NCBI GenBank assembly: GCA_012512505.1 | Contig: JAAZEB010000073.1 | Span: 1 to 38,404 of the forward strand | DNA from: Armatimonadota bacterium | Lineage (GTDB): Bacteria; Armatimonadota; JAAZEB01 | Reading direction: 5' to 3' | Length of the DNA stretch: 38,404 bases | Shown: positions 24,146-32,337 of the stretch, in pieces | How positions within the stretch are numbered: the stretch's first letter is position 1 | Layout: each line of letters starts with the position of its first letter | Program-made: the position numbers and the translations under genes | Notes under the pieces: generated by a model | What the model was told of the DNA's origin: nothing | What the model saw: the letters and a program-made list of their open reading frames with translations, nothing else | The model's database searches: none

Positions 24146-24176
24146 GACGCCGCCGCGCCCGCGCCGCTATACTGGG
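24146..24176 (+). promoter_or_regulatory. Promoter of the Crp/Fnr gene, predicting a leaderless mRNA
   Basis: TTGACG, an 18-base GC-only spacer, then TATACT, with the -10 ending about six bases before the ATG at 24180. Transcription should start at or beside the start codon. Boundaries are accurate to a few bases. Confidence 0.6.
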
Positions 24177-24179
24177 AGC

Positions 24180-24854
24180 ATGGCGAGCGAGCGAAGGAAC
24201 CCGTGCGAGCTAGCGCGCGACTTCCCGATCTTCGCGGATCTGGACGAGGTGAGCGCCAGCGCCCTGCTGTCGCGCGGCACCATTCAGCACTACCACAAGG
24301 GCCAACCCCTCTTTGACGAAGGGGATGCCTGCCGCGGACTGTTCCTCATTCAGTCCGGGGCGGTGAAGATCTACAAGCTCTCGGAAAGCGGTCGCGAGCA
24401 GATCCTGGCAATCCTGCGCGCCGGCGACTCGGTAGCGGAGCTGCCGCTGTTCGACCGCGCCCCCTACCCGGCTTCCGCCGCCGCCCTGGAACCGACCACG
24501 ATCCTGTTCATCCCCCTGCACCGCTTCGACGCGGAGATGGAGCGCAACCCGCGCCTTGCGCTGGCGATCATCCGCACCCTCGCCCGACGCATGCGCACCC
24601 TGGTGGATCTGATCGCCGACCTCTCCCTCCGCCAGGTGCGCCAGCGCCTAGCCCGCCTGCTGCTGGAAGAGTCTGGCGGCCGCGCCGAGTTCCGCCTGGA
24701 GTTCACCAACGAGGAGCTGGCCGCCCGCCTGGGAAGCGTTCGCGACGTTATCTCCCGCACCTTGAGCGGCCTGCAGAACGACGGTTTGATCCGCGTGCAG
24801 GGCCGCCGCATCTCCCTCCTGGACCCCGACGCCCTCCGCGAAGAGGCCGGCTGA
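24180..24854 (+). CDS. Crp/Fnr-family transcription regulator (possible HcpR)
   Basis: A 224-residue regulator. The N-terminal cyclic-nucleotide-type barrel covers about 20-120 (GQPLFDEGDACRGLFLIQSG, VAELPLFDRAPYPASAAAL), followed by a dimer helix and a winged helix about 165-215. The recognition helix SVRDVISRTLSGL keeps the S-R pair that reads TGA half-sites. The Fnr four-cysteine N-terminal motif is absent (one Cys only, NPCELARDF), so it is not an oxygen-sensing [4Fe-4S] Fnr. The ATG at 24180 is chosen because an overlapping -10 would fall inside the longer track ORF. Position next to hcp and the TGA-N6-TCA site before hcp suggest an HcpR-like nitrosative-stress role; this is inference. 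Confidence 0.85.
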   Translation: MASERRNPCELARDFPIFADLDEVSASALLSRGTIQHYHKGQPLFDEGDACRGLFLIQSGAVKIYKLSESGREQILAILRAGDSVAELPLFDRAPYPASAAALEPTTILFIPLHRFDAEMERNPRLALAIIRTLARRMRTLVDLIADLSLRQVRQRLARLLLEESGGRAEFRLEFTNEELAARLGSVRDVISRTLSGLQNDGLIRVQGRRISLLDPDALREEAG

Positions 24855-24955
24855 GCCTCGCGCGACCCGGCGGCACGCCGGTGGCCCGGCAGGGAGGCGC
24901 TCTGTGGGCGCCGAACCTGGGCGCCAGTACGGGCGTGGAGACAGGGGGAGATTCA

Positions 24956-27637
24956 ATGCGGAGCGTGCTGCCCATACTGGTGGCGCTGCTGGCTGTTCTG
25001 GCACTGCCGCCGGCCGCGCTGGCCGCACCGACGATCGTCGTGAACCTGGGGAAGTACCCCTCGGCGCAGCGGGCCGGCACGGACGAGGCGAACGTCCGGT
25101 GGGGCGACGCCGACCCGACCGACGACACCCTCTGCACCGAGGCGTTCGCGGCGCTGGAGGCGCAGCGCGCCCTGCGCAAGATGACGGGAGCCCGCAACGC
25201 CTTCGCGATCGTGGACGACCGCGCCGCGCCGGCCGGCGACCTGATCCTCGTCGGCGGCCTGAAGAGCAACGCCCTCTCCGCCCGCTTTGCCGGCGCCTTG
25301 GGGGTGAGCCAGGCGGAGCTGGAGAAGCTGGGGCCGGAGGGCTACCGCATCCGCTCGCGAGACGTGGGGGGCCGTCGGAGCACCCTGGTGGCCGGGGGCG
25401 GGCGCGTCGGCACGCTGTATGGAGTCTACGACTTCCTGCACCGCCTGGGAGTGCGCTGGTACGCCCCGGGGGAGCTACACGAGGAGATCCCGCCGCGATC
25501 GCTGGCCTACCTGCCTCGGTTCGACGTGACGGAATCGCCCCGGTTCCTGACGCGCGGCTTCCACGCCTGGGAGAACCGCGGCGACCCGGAGTTCCTCCTC
25601 TGGATGGCGCGCAACCGCCTCAACTACTGGTGCGTGGAGCAGGAGCCGAAGCCGTTGCTGCACAAGCTCGGCATCATGCTGGTGGGGGGCGGCCACATCC
25701 TGACCCAGTACTACCTGGGGCCCAACAACCCTTACCCGTACGACCACCCAGCCTTCACGGGTGATGAAGGGAAGCCGAGGGATCCCTATCCGACGAGTGC
25801 CGAGTTCCGGGGAGACGCGAATGGAGACGGCACGCTGAGCTACTTCGAGGCGCACCCGGAGTGGTATGCCCTCATCCAGGGGCAGCGCAGCAGCCACATC
25901 GTGGGGGACGGCGGCGACAACTTCTGCACCTCCAACCGCGACGCGATGGCGGAGTGGATGAAGAACGCCGTGGCGGACCTGGTGGAGGGCCGCTACAAGG
26001 ACGCCGGGCTGATGAACGCCTGGATGCTGGACGCCGGGCGCTGGTGCGAGTGCGCCGAGTGCCGTGCCCTCGGCACGCCGACCGACCGCAACCTCCTCTT
26101 CGTGCATGAGTATGCGAAGGCGATCAAGCAGGCGCAGGCCGAGGGCCGCCTTCACCGTCCGGTGCGGCTCCTCTTCCTGGCCTACGCCGACGTGCTGGAA
26201 CCCCCAACGCGCCCCCTGCCGCCCGACTTCGACCCCGAGACGTGCATCGCCACCTATTTCCCGATCACCCGCTGCTACGTGCACCGCTTCGACGACCCCC
26301 ACTGCTCGCGGAACGCCGCCTACGTCCGGCACCTCTACGGGTGGGCTCGCGACCCCGAGAGGCACTACCAGGGGCAGATCTGCATCGGGGAGTACTACAA
26401 CGTCTCCGGCTACCGCTGCCTGCCCGCCTGCTTCATGAGCACGATGGCGACCGACATCCCCTACTACTACGCGCGCGGCGCCCGGCACTTCCACTACATG
26501 CACTGCACCACGAAGAACTGGGGGAACAAGGCGCTCACCAACTGGCAGATGGCCCGCCAGCTCTGGGATCCCGGCGTGAACTGCGAGGCGCTGTGGCAGG
26601 ACTACTTCTCCGGCCGCTACGGCCCGGCCGCGCACCCGATGCGCCGCTTCTACGAGTCGCTGGAGCAGATGCTGGGCAACGTCACGGAGCTGAAATACGG
26701 GCTGGCCGGCCGCCTGCAGTCGGGCGCGAAGGAGCTCTTCCCGACGACGCACCTGCGCTACGAGCGCACGACCTACCCGAAGGACGACGGCCCCGATCTG
26801 CTGGAGATCCTGGAGGCCTCGCGTCGCTGCCGTCAGATCCTGGACGACGTGCTGCGGAGGCGCCTCCCGGAGCGGGTGCGGCAGCGGGTGGCCGAAGATG
26901 AGCGCGGCTTCACCTATGGCGAGCGCACCCTCGCCTTCTACGACGCGTTGGCCCGCGCCTACCTCCGCCAACGGGAAGGGAAGGAAGCCGAGGCGCGGCA
27001 GGCGTTCCGCGAGGCGTCGAAGCTGGCCGGCCTGCTGAAGGCGGACACCACCTCGGCGCTGCACTCCTCCAGCCACGCCAGCGCGCCGGATGCGCTTGCC
27101 GCCAGCTATGCCTCGGGCGCGCTCACGGTCCTCTCGTCACTGCTGGGGCCGCTGGAGCCGGAGCAGGTGAAGGCCTGGGACCCGGCGCGCGGCCCGCTGA
27201 CCCTCACGGGCAAGGAGTTCGAGGGCGGCGGCGCCACGCGTTTCGGCTACGTCCTGCACCGCTACCCGGAGCGGGAGAAGATCTCGGACCAGGGGAACTA
27301 TGTCTATGGGCAAGGCTCCGGCCTCGACCGCATCCACGCCTGGTTCCGCCTGGAGAAGCGGCCAGAGGGCGAGATGGCGCTGGTCCTGGTCGGCATCAAA
27401 TGCCCCCAGCCGGCCGGCGGCGAGGTGCTGGGCGAGGTGCGCGTGAACGACACCCTCGTCTTCTCCGGCAGTGTGCCCTTTGCCGAGCGCGACCTGACCC
27501 GGCACGAGGTAGCCGTGCCCGCCCAGGCGCTGAAGGAGGGCGTGAACCGCATTGAGGTCCGCAACACGCAGCCCGGCGGGCAGGTCGGCAACCGCCCCTG
27601 GTTCGGCATCGACCGGGTGGAGCTATCGGCACGGTAA
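24956..27637 (+). CDS. Secreted DUF4838-family putative glycosidase
   Basis: An 893-residue exported protein. The signal peptide is MRSVLPILVALLAVLALPPAALAA, starting at ATG 24956 with GGGGGAG upstream. An alpha-glucuronidase-like N-terminal domain covers about 25-180 (YRIRSRDVGGRRSTLVAGGG, YGVYDFLHRLGVRWYAPGE). The DUF4838 barrel follows (LLWMARNRLNYWCVEQ, WMLDAGRWCECAECRALGT, CIGEYYNVSGY, DIPYYYARGARHFHYMH). A beta-sandwich at the C-terminus (about 745-893) may bind carbohydrate. Residues 287-298, DANGDGTLSYFE, match a calcium-binding EF-hand loop. The catalytic activity of the family is not established; uronic-acid-containing glycans are a reasonable guess. The next gene starts 20 bp downstream, likely the same transcript. 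Confidence 0.8.
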   Translation: MRSVLPILVALLAVLALPPAALAAPTIVVNLGKYPSAQRAGTDEANVRWGDADPTDDTLCTEAFAALEAQRALRKMTGARNAFAIVDDRAAPAGDLILVGGLKSNALSARFAGALGVSQAELEKLGPEGYRIRSRDVGGRRSTLVAGGGRVGTLYGVYDFLHRLGVRWYAPGELHEEIPPRSLAYLPRFDVTESPRFLTRGFHAWENRGDPEFLLWMARNRLNYWCVEQEPKPLLHKLGIMLVGGGHILTQYYLGPNNPYPYDHPAFTGDEGKPRDPYPTSAEFRGDANGDGTLSYFEAHPEWYALIQGQRSSHIVGDGGDNFCTSNRDAMAEWMKNAVADLVEGRYKDAGLMNAWMLDAGRWCECAECRALGTPTDRNLLFVHEYAKAIKQAQAEGRLHRPVRLLFLAYADVLEPPTRPLPPDFDPETCIATYFPITRCYVHRFDDPHCSRNAAYVRHLYGWARDPERHYQGQICIGEYYNVSGYRCLPACFMSTMATDIPYYYARGARHFHYMHCTTKNWGNKALTNWQMARQLWDPGVNCEALWQDYFSGRYGPAAHPMRRFYESLEQMLGNVTELKYGLAGRLQSGAKELFPTTHLRYERTTYPKDDGPDLLEILEASRRCRQILDDVLRRRLPERVRQRVAEDERGFTYGERTLAFYDALARAYLRQREGKEAEARQAFREASKLAGLLKADTTSALHSSSHASAPDALAASYASGALTVLSSLLGPLEPEQVKAWDPARGPLTLTGKEFEGGGATRFGYVLHRYPEREKISDQGNYVYGQGSGLDRIHAWFRLEKRPEGEMALVLVGIKCPQPAGGEVLGEVRVNDTLVFSGSVPFAERDLTRHEVAVPAQALKEGVNRIEVRNTQPGGQVGNRPWFGIDRVELSAR

Positions 27638-27657
27638 TAGGCTTTGGGCACGAAGGC

Positions 27658-30435
27658 ATGAATGGGAGGCGAGGGTTTGGGCAGACGATGAAACAGGCAC
27701 TCCTCACGACAGCGGTGCTTGCATTGGGGGTACAGGCGGCGATGGCAGAACGCATTGAGGTGCCGGTGGCACGCTTCTCCTTCACGGGCAAAGGAAACTA
27801 CGTCTCCAAGCCCGACCGGCGGGACCTTTTCCAGATCATCCATCCGTGGACCCCCTCCCGGGCCGGCGACTTCGGCCAGATGGAGGCGGAGGTGGCGATC
27901 CCCAAAGACGCCCGGGGGCCCTTTACCCTCGTCTTCTACGTGATGGACAACAACTACACCGGACCCGAGGAGACCGGCGCCGACTGGATCAACCGGGATG
28001 TGCGCGTCGGCCACCGCTTCCGGCAGGCGCTGGTGAATGGTGAGGTGGTGTGGCAGCAAGATACCTGCCTGGATGACGTTTCCGAGCACACCCTCGTGGA
28101 CATCACCGAGAAGGTGAAGCCTGGCGAGACGTTCCGCCTGGCCTTCCGTCTCTGGGAGGCCGCCGACAGCGATGTCACGCTCCCGGGCGATGTCTACATT
28201 ACCGAACACTACGCCACGAAGGTCGCCTCGGCGGTGAAGCAGGTGGTGAAGGACCGCTACGAAACGCGCAGCTACTGGGGTGACGTGGCGGTCTACACCG
28301 GTGCCCGCCCCAAGCCAGAGGAGATCCCCTGGGGCTGGCCGACGGTCCTGAAGGCCCCCGCGCCCAAGCCCCACCAGGTGAAGCCGGCGGTCCGCGAGCG
28401 GGTCGCCCTGAAGCTGGAGCACGCGGAGCTGCTGGAGGGTCCCTGGCCGTGGCCGGTGCAGCAGGGGATCCCCTTCCCGATGGGCGCGCTGAAGGACGCC
28501 TCGAACCTCACTCTGCGGCAGGCAGGCCAGCCGGTTCCCGCCGCGATGCGCCGCCTCAACACCTGGCCGGACGGCAGCGTTCAGTGGGCGGTGGCGGCCT
28601 TCACCCACTCCTCTGGGGCCGCTGAGGCCGATCGGACCTATGAGGTGGGATACGGCACAGAGGTGCGGGCTTCCCGGCGTCGGCCGGAGCACCCGGTAGT
28701 GGCCTCGGGGGAACGGGGCGCCGGCAACGGCCTGGTGCGCCTGCGCGTTGCGGGCAGCCCGGAGGCTCCCACGGGGCTCTCGGTGCTGGCGGGCCGGGGG
28801 CGCGTCGTCGTGCCGGAGCTCGCCCCCTACCTGCGCGCCGGCGGGAAGAACTACGGGGCGCGCTGGTCGGGTGCCGAGTGGCTCTCGCGCTCTGCCCAGG
28901 TGGCGGAGCTGGCGCTCACGGGAGAACTGGTGGCACCGGATGGGGATCGCTACGGCGCCTGCCGGCTGCGGGCCGCCCTCTTCGCCGGGTGTCCTTACGT
29001 GCGCGTGCTCTTCACCATCACCAACCAGCGGCCGGAGAAGACATTCTCGGCTGAGGCCTACGGCCTGAAGCTGGGGGTGCCGGGCAGCAAGCCGGGGCCG
29101 GCTGGCGAGGGCTGGACGGCAGTCGACGCGGGCGGCATCGCCCTGACGGCCGTGGTACGCTGGTTCGCGCACCTCTGGCCCAACGGTATCGAGGTGGCGC
29201 CCGAGGGGATCGACCTGCAGTGCTTCAAGCCGGGCGACACCCGCCTGGCCACCTACGACACGCACCCGGGCGAGGCGAAGACGCAGGAGATCTGGCTGGC
29301 CCTAACGCCCGAGGTCCCGAGCGCCGTGGACTGCCGCAAGCTGGCGGCCCTGGTCGAGACGCCCCCGCGCCTCGACGTGAGCGCCCTCATCCGGCAGAGC
29401 CGCGCCTGGGGCGAGCTTCCCGCGATCACGAAGGAGCACCACCCGGAGGTCTACGAGAAGGTAGAGGCAGTCCTCGCCCCCTACTTCGAGAAGTGCAAGG
29501 AGGGCATCCGCCTCTTCGGCGAGTACGGCAACTGGGACAACTACTACTGGAACACCCTCCACACGATGCACTCGCTCTACGCCATGACGGGCGAGCGGAA
29601 GTGGGTCGACTGGGCGGAGCGCGCCATCCGGCACCACTTCGACGTGGACATCTGCCACTGGCAGCCCGCCGAGGGTGCGGTGGGCACCGTGGGGGCGATC
29701 CACGGCTACTGGGGCGACCACTCGGATACACCCTGCTACAGCCTGATCCAGAACTGCGACGGCGCCTTCGACCACTGGAACCTGACCGGCGACCCGGACG
29801 CCTACGGCTACGGCGTGGGGATTGCCGAGTACGTGCGCACCAGCGAGAACATCGGGCGGGGCGGCTCGACGCGCGAGCAGGGCTGGCCGATCCTCTGCAT
29901 GCTGGCGGCGTGGCGCCAGACCGGCGACGCGAAGTACGGCGACCACGCGAAGCTGCTGGTGGAAACGGCCCTCGGCTTCGAGGAACGCCGTCGCGGCACC
30001 TACATCGAGAACCACGGCAGTGTCTCCTACCTGGGGCCGACGCCCTTCATGTATGGCATCCTCTGCACGGCGCTGCGCCAGTATCACCTGCGCTCCGGCG
30101 ACGAGCGCGCGGCCATCCTGATCGCGCGCCTGGCCAACGCCGTTTACGAGGAGACGCACGACCCCTTCCACTCGAAGACGCTGCCGAACATCGACTACTA
30201 CTACTCGCCCAACCCCTACCTGCGCGGCGGCGACGGCTTCACGCCGATCACGACGCTGAACCTGAACATCGCGGCGGCGCAGGCCTACGGTGCCTACGTC
30301 ACCCAGGATCCCGGCCTGGCCGACATCGCCCGCCGCTCCTGGCTGGCCGGTCTGGAGGGCGGCACCGTCTACCCCGAGATGGCCTACGACCTCGCCGGCA
30401 TCATCTGGTGGCTGGATCAGTTGCAGGAGAGGTGA
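27658..30435 (+). CDS. Secreted PcRGLX/YetA-like putative polysaccharide lyase
   Basis: An exported protein of 925 residues. Residues about 265-300 (QQGIPFPMGALKDASNLTLR, then RLNTWPDGSVQWAVAAF) match the first domain of the PcRGLX/YetA family, which includes exo-rhamnogalacturonan lyase. The central beta domains and an alpha/alpha-type C-terminal region follow (GEYGNWDNYYWNTLHTMHSL, HWNLTGDPDAYGYG, YYYSPNPYLRGGDGF). The N-terminal ~200 residues add a separate beta-sandwich. The signal peptide includes QALLTTAVLALGVQAAMA. Two starts compete: ATG 27658, which gives a GRRGFGQ twin-arginine-like stretch, and ATG 27688. Together with the DUF4838 gene it suggests pectin-like or rhamnose/uronate polymer breakdown, though activity is unproven. 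Confidence 0.78.
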   Translation: MNGRRGFGQTMKQALLTTAVLALGVQAAMAERIEVPVARFSFTGKGNYVSKPDRRDLFQIIHPWTPSRAGDFGQMEAEVAIPKDARGPFTLVFYVMDNNYTGPEETGADWINRDVRVGHRFRQALVNGEVVWQQDTCLDDVSEHTLVDITEKVKPGETFRLAFRLWEAADSDVTLPGDVYITEHYATKVASAVKQVVKDRYETRSYWGDVAVYTGARPKPEEIPWGWPTVLKAPAPKPHQVKPAVRERVALKLEHAELLEGPWPWPVQQGIPFPMGALKDASNLTLRQAGQPVPAAMRRLNTWPDGSVQWAVAAFTHSSGAAEADRTYEVGYGTEVRASRRRPEHPVVASGERGAGNGLVRLRVAGSPEAPTGLSVLAGRGRVVVPELAPYLRAGGKNYGARWSGAEWLSRSAQVAELALTGELVAPDGDRYGACRLRAALFAGCPYVRVLFTITNQRPEKTFSAEAYGLKLGVPGSKPGPAGEGWTAVDAGGIALTAVVRWFAHLWPNGIEVAPEGIDLQCFKPGDTRLATYDTHPGEAKTQEIWLALTPEVPSAVDCRKLAALVETPPRLDVSALIRQSRAWGELPAITKEHHPEVYEKVEAVLAPYFEKCKEGIRLFGEYGNWDNYYWNTLHTMHSLYAMTGERKWVDWAERAIRHHFDVDICHWQPAEGAVGTVGAIHGYWGDHSDTPCYSLIQNCDGAFDHWNLTGDPDAYGYGVGIAEYVRTSENIGRGGSTREQGWPILCMLAAWRQTGDAKYGDHAKLLVETALGFEERRRGTYIENHGSVSYLGPTPFMYGILCTALRQYHLRSGDERAAILIARLANAVYEETHDPFHSKTLPNIDYYYSPNPYLRGGDGFTPITTLNLNIAAAQAYGAYVTQDPGLADIARRSWLAGLEGGTVYPEMAYDLAGIIWWLDQLQER

Positions 30436-30893
30436 GGGGCTCAACGGTGAGTTGGGATTCCGAGATAAGGAAGGTCCGAACGGTTGCCTGCGTTCTCCCG
30501 CCCGCGCCCTGTCTTCGATACCACGGATGAAGAGGCGCGGGCATCCGGGGCTGTGCGATCCATCCGGGATCGGGGCATGGCCCGAGTGAGACGCTCTCGG
30601 AGGACCGCGAAGCGGTCCCACAGCATAGCCCAGGGTCTCCTGACCCTGGGTCTTGCGTCCAGAAAATGCCTAGCACCCTGAAAGGGTGCGACAACACTGG
30701 ATAGCGGTTTGTGCGACCTCTTCGAGGTCGTGGTATTTTGCCAGCAGATAACCCAGGGTGCGAACACCCTGGGCTAAGTTGTGCGGCCCCTTTGGGGTCG
30801 AGGGCAGAGGGCGATTGCGGACATCTGGCCCTGCCCCTACGTCGGGCGACGCAGGGATGCGTCCCTACCCATGGATAGCCAGGGGCGTGTGAG
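30436..30893. other. Palindrome-rich intergenic region
   Basis: A 458-bp gap without a gene. About 200 bp of it (30602-30800) is packed with six hairpins; the first 160 bp shows nothing I can assign. Small frames in the track here are repeat-derived. Confidence 0.65.
30602..30800. repeat. Cluster of six short palindromes
   Basis: Hairpins in order: 30602-30618 (GGACCGC-GAA-GCGGTCC), 30629-30650 (9-bp stem CCCAGGGTC, loop TCCT), 30673-30689 (GCACCCT-GAA-AGGGTGC), 30714-30730 (CGACCTC-TTC-GAGGTCG), 30752-30773 (9-bp stem CCCAGGGTG, loop CGAA) and 30784-30800 (CGGCCCC-TTT-GGGGTCG, one G-T pair). Two types alternate: 7-bp stems with three-base loops and 9-bp CCCAGGGT stems with four-base loops. 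Confidence 0.9.
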
Positions 30894-31160
30894 GTGGTCC
30901 CTGAGGACAAAGGGAAGCGAGCGGAGGGCACATTCGACCGGGTGCGGGCCGTCATGGCGCGGCAAACCAGCCGGCGTGAAGAGGACCTGACGCCCGAGAC
31001 CGCCCTGCTGCGGATCGCGCAGGAGGACTCGCTGGCGCTTGAGGAATACTACGCGTTGCTGGAAGACGAGTTCGGAATCACGTTCGTCGACACCGAGCGG
31101 ATCGTGACCCTTCGAGATGTGGCGAGGTATATCGAGGCGCGCCGGCTGCAGGGCGCGTGA
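30894..31160 (+). CDS. Stand-alone acyl carrier protein-like protein
   Basis: An 88-residue acidic helical protein resembling acyl carrier proteins. The attachment motif is EDSLALEEYYALLEDEFGI (Ser of DSL as the phosphopantetheine site), followed by VTLRDVARYIEAR as in ACP helix IV. The usual D/E-x-G before DSL is replaced by QE. Helix I (DRVRAVMARQ) lies before the ATG at 30954, so the true start should be upstream. GTG at 30894 is used, though no strong ribosome site marks it. No fatty acid or polyketide gene is near. Instead it precedes a URO-D-like gene by 20 bp and a glycosidase gene, an unusual setting. The cargo is unknown. Confidence 0.65.
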   Translation: MVPEDKGKRAEGTFDRVRAVMARQTSRREEDLTPETALLRIAQEDSLALEEYYALLEDEFGITFVDTERIVTLRDVARYIEARRLQGA

Positions 31161-31180
31161 GGTGTGAGGAGTACAGGCAT

Positions 31181-32308
31181 ATGACACCGCGTGAGAGATA
31201 CCGTGAGACGCTGCTGTTCGGCAACCCGGACAAGGTGCCGTTTGTGCCAGGCGGACCCCGAGAGTCGACGCTGGCGGCCTGGCACCAGCAGGGCCTGCCG
31301 GAAGGGGTAAACTGGCACACGCACCTGCTGGAGGTGCTGGGCATCGAGCCGGAGCCGGTGAGGGACTGCCCCCAGCCAGGCGTCTCCTTCCAGATGATCC
31401 CTACCTTCGAGGAGAAGGTGCTGGAGCATAAGAACGGGCACTACATCGTCCAGGACTGGATGGGCGCCATCACCGAGATCTCGGACCAGTACGACTACAC
31501 CTACATCCGCTCCGCGCGCGACTTCGTTACCCGCAAGTGGCACCGCTTCCCGGTCCAGAACCGGGAGGATTGGGAGCAGATGAAGTGGCGCTACGACCCG
31601 AAGGCGCCCGGCCGCTTCCCGGACGACTTCGAGGAGCGCTGCGCCCAGATGCAGGAGCGCGACGTGGTGGTCACCATCCACTTCAACGGCCCCTTCTGGC
31701 AGATGCGCGAGTGGTGCGGCATGGAGGGCCTCTGCATCCTGATGGCGGAAGACCCGGAGCTGGTCGACGAGATGGCGCAGTTCTGGACCGAGTTCGTCTC
31801 GCAGACGATGGCGCCGATCCTGGAGCGGGTGACGCTGGACCGGGTGGGCATCTCGGAGGATATGGCCTACAAGGAGCACAGCATGATCTCGCCGGCGATG
31901 GTGCGCCGCTTCCTGATGCCCTCCTACGAGCGCTGGGTGCCCGAGATCAAGAAGAGCGGCTGCCCGATCATCGACATGGACTCCGACGGCTACATCGGCG
32001 AGTTGCTCCCGCTGTGGATTGAGGCGGGCATCAACGTGTGCGACCCGATCGAGGTGGCGGCCGGCAACGACATCGTGGCGTTCCGCGAGCGCTTCGGCAA
32101 GCAGATGGCCTACACCGGCGGCATCGATAAGCGCGCGCTGGCCAAGGGCGGCGCGGTGATGGAGGCGGAGCTGAAGCGGGTGATCCCGCCGCTCTTTAAG
32201 GAGGGGGGCTACATCCCCGGGTGCGACCACGGCGTGCCGCCGGACATCTCCTGGCCCAACTTCGTCGAGTACGCCCGCCTCCTGGCGCAGTACACCGGCT
32301 GGCTGTAG
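31181..32308 (+). CDS. URO-D superfamily protein 2
   Basis: A 375-residue URO-D superfamily member, distant from the first one at 20911. Landmarks are TPRERYRETLLFGNPDKVPF at the N-terminus, PIIDMDSDGYIGELLPLW, AGINVCDPIEVAAGNDI, YTGGIDKRALAKGG and GCDHGVPPDISWPNFVEY. True HemE motifs are missing; Asp, Cys and His residues in the last motifs could bind metal as in methyltransferase relatives. The start is ATG at 31181 with GAGGAG about ten bases upstream; a GTG at 31157 overlapping the ACP stop is the alternative. It sits between the ACP-like gene and the DUF4091 gene (29 bp), probably one operon. The reaction is unknown. Confidence 0.82.
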   Translation: MTPRERYRETLLFGNPDKVPFVPGGPRESTLAAWHQQGLPEGVNWHTHLLEVLGIEPEPVRDCPQPGVSFQMIPTFEEKVLEHKNGHYIVQDWMGAITEISDQYDYTYIRSARDFVTRKWHRFPVQNREDWEQMKWRYDPKAPGRFPDDFEERCAQMQERDVVVTIHFNGPFWQMREWCGMEGLCILMAEDPELVDEMAQFWTEFVSQTMAPILERVTLDRVGISEDMAYKEHSMISPAMVRRFLMPSYERWVPEIKKSGCPIIDMDSDGYIGELLPLWIEAGINVCDPIEVAAGNDIVAFRERFGKQMAYTGGIDKRALAKGGAVMEAELKRVIPPLFKEGGYIPGCDHGVPPDISWPNFVEYARLLAQYTGWL

Positions 32309-32337
32309 ACCCGCCGCCTGGCGAGGAGGGGCACTCC

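Noticed and set aside
25475-27076. 533-residue minus-strand ORF
   Set aside because: Antisense of the DUF4838 gene; Val/Gly/Arg-rich, no family features.
27304-29265. 653-residue minus-strand ORF
   Set aside because: Shadow of the two glycan genes, open only because of high GC.
20911-32308. HemE (haem synthesis) identity for the two URO-D-like genes
   Set aside because: Both lack the N-terminal arginine-rich HemE motif and sit among glycan genes, not haem genes.
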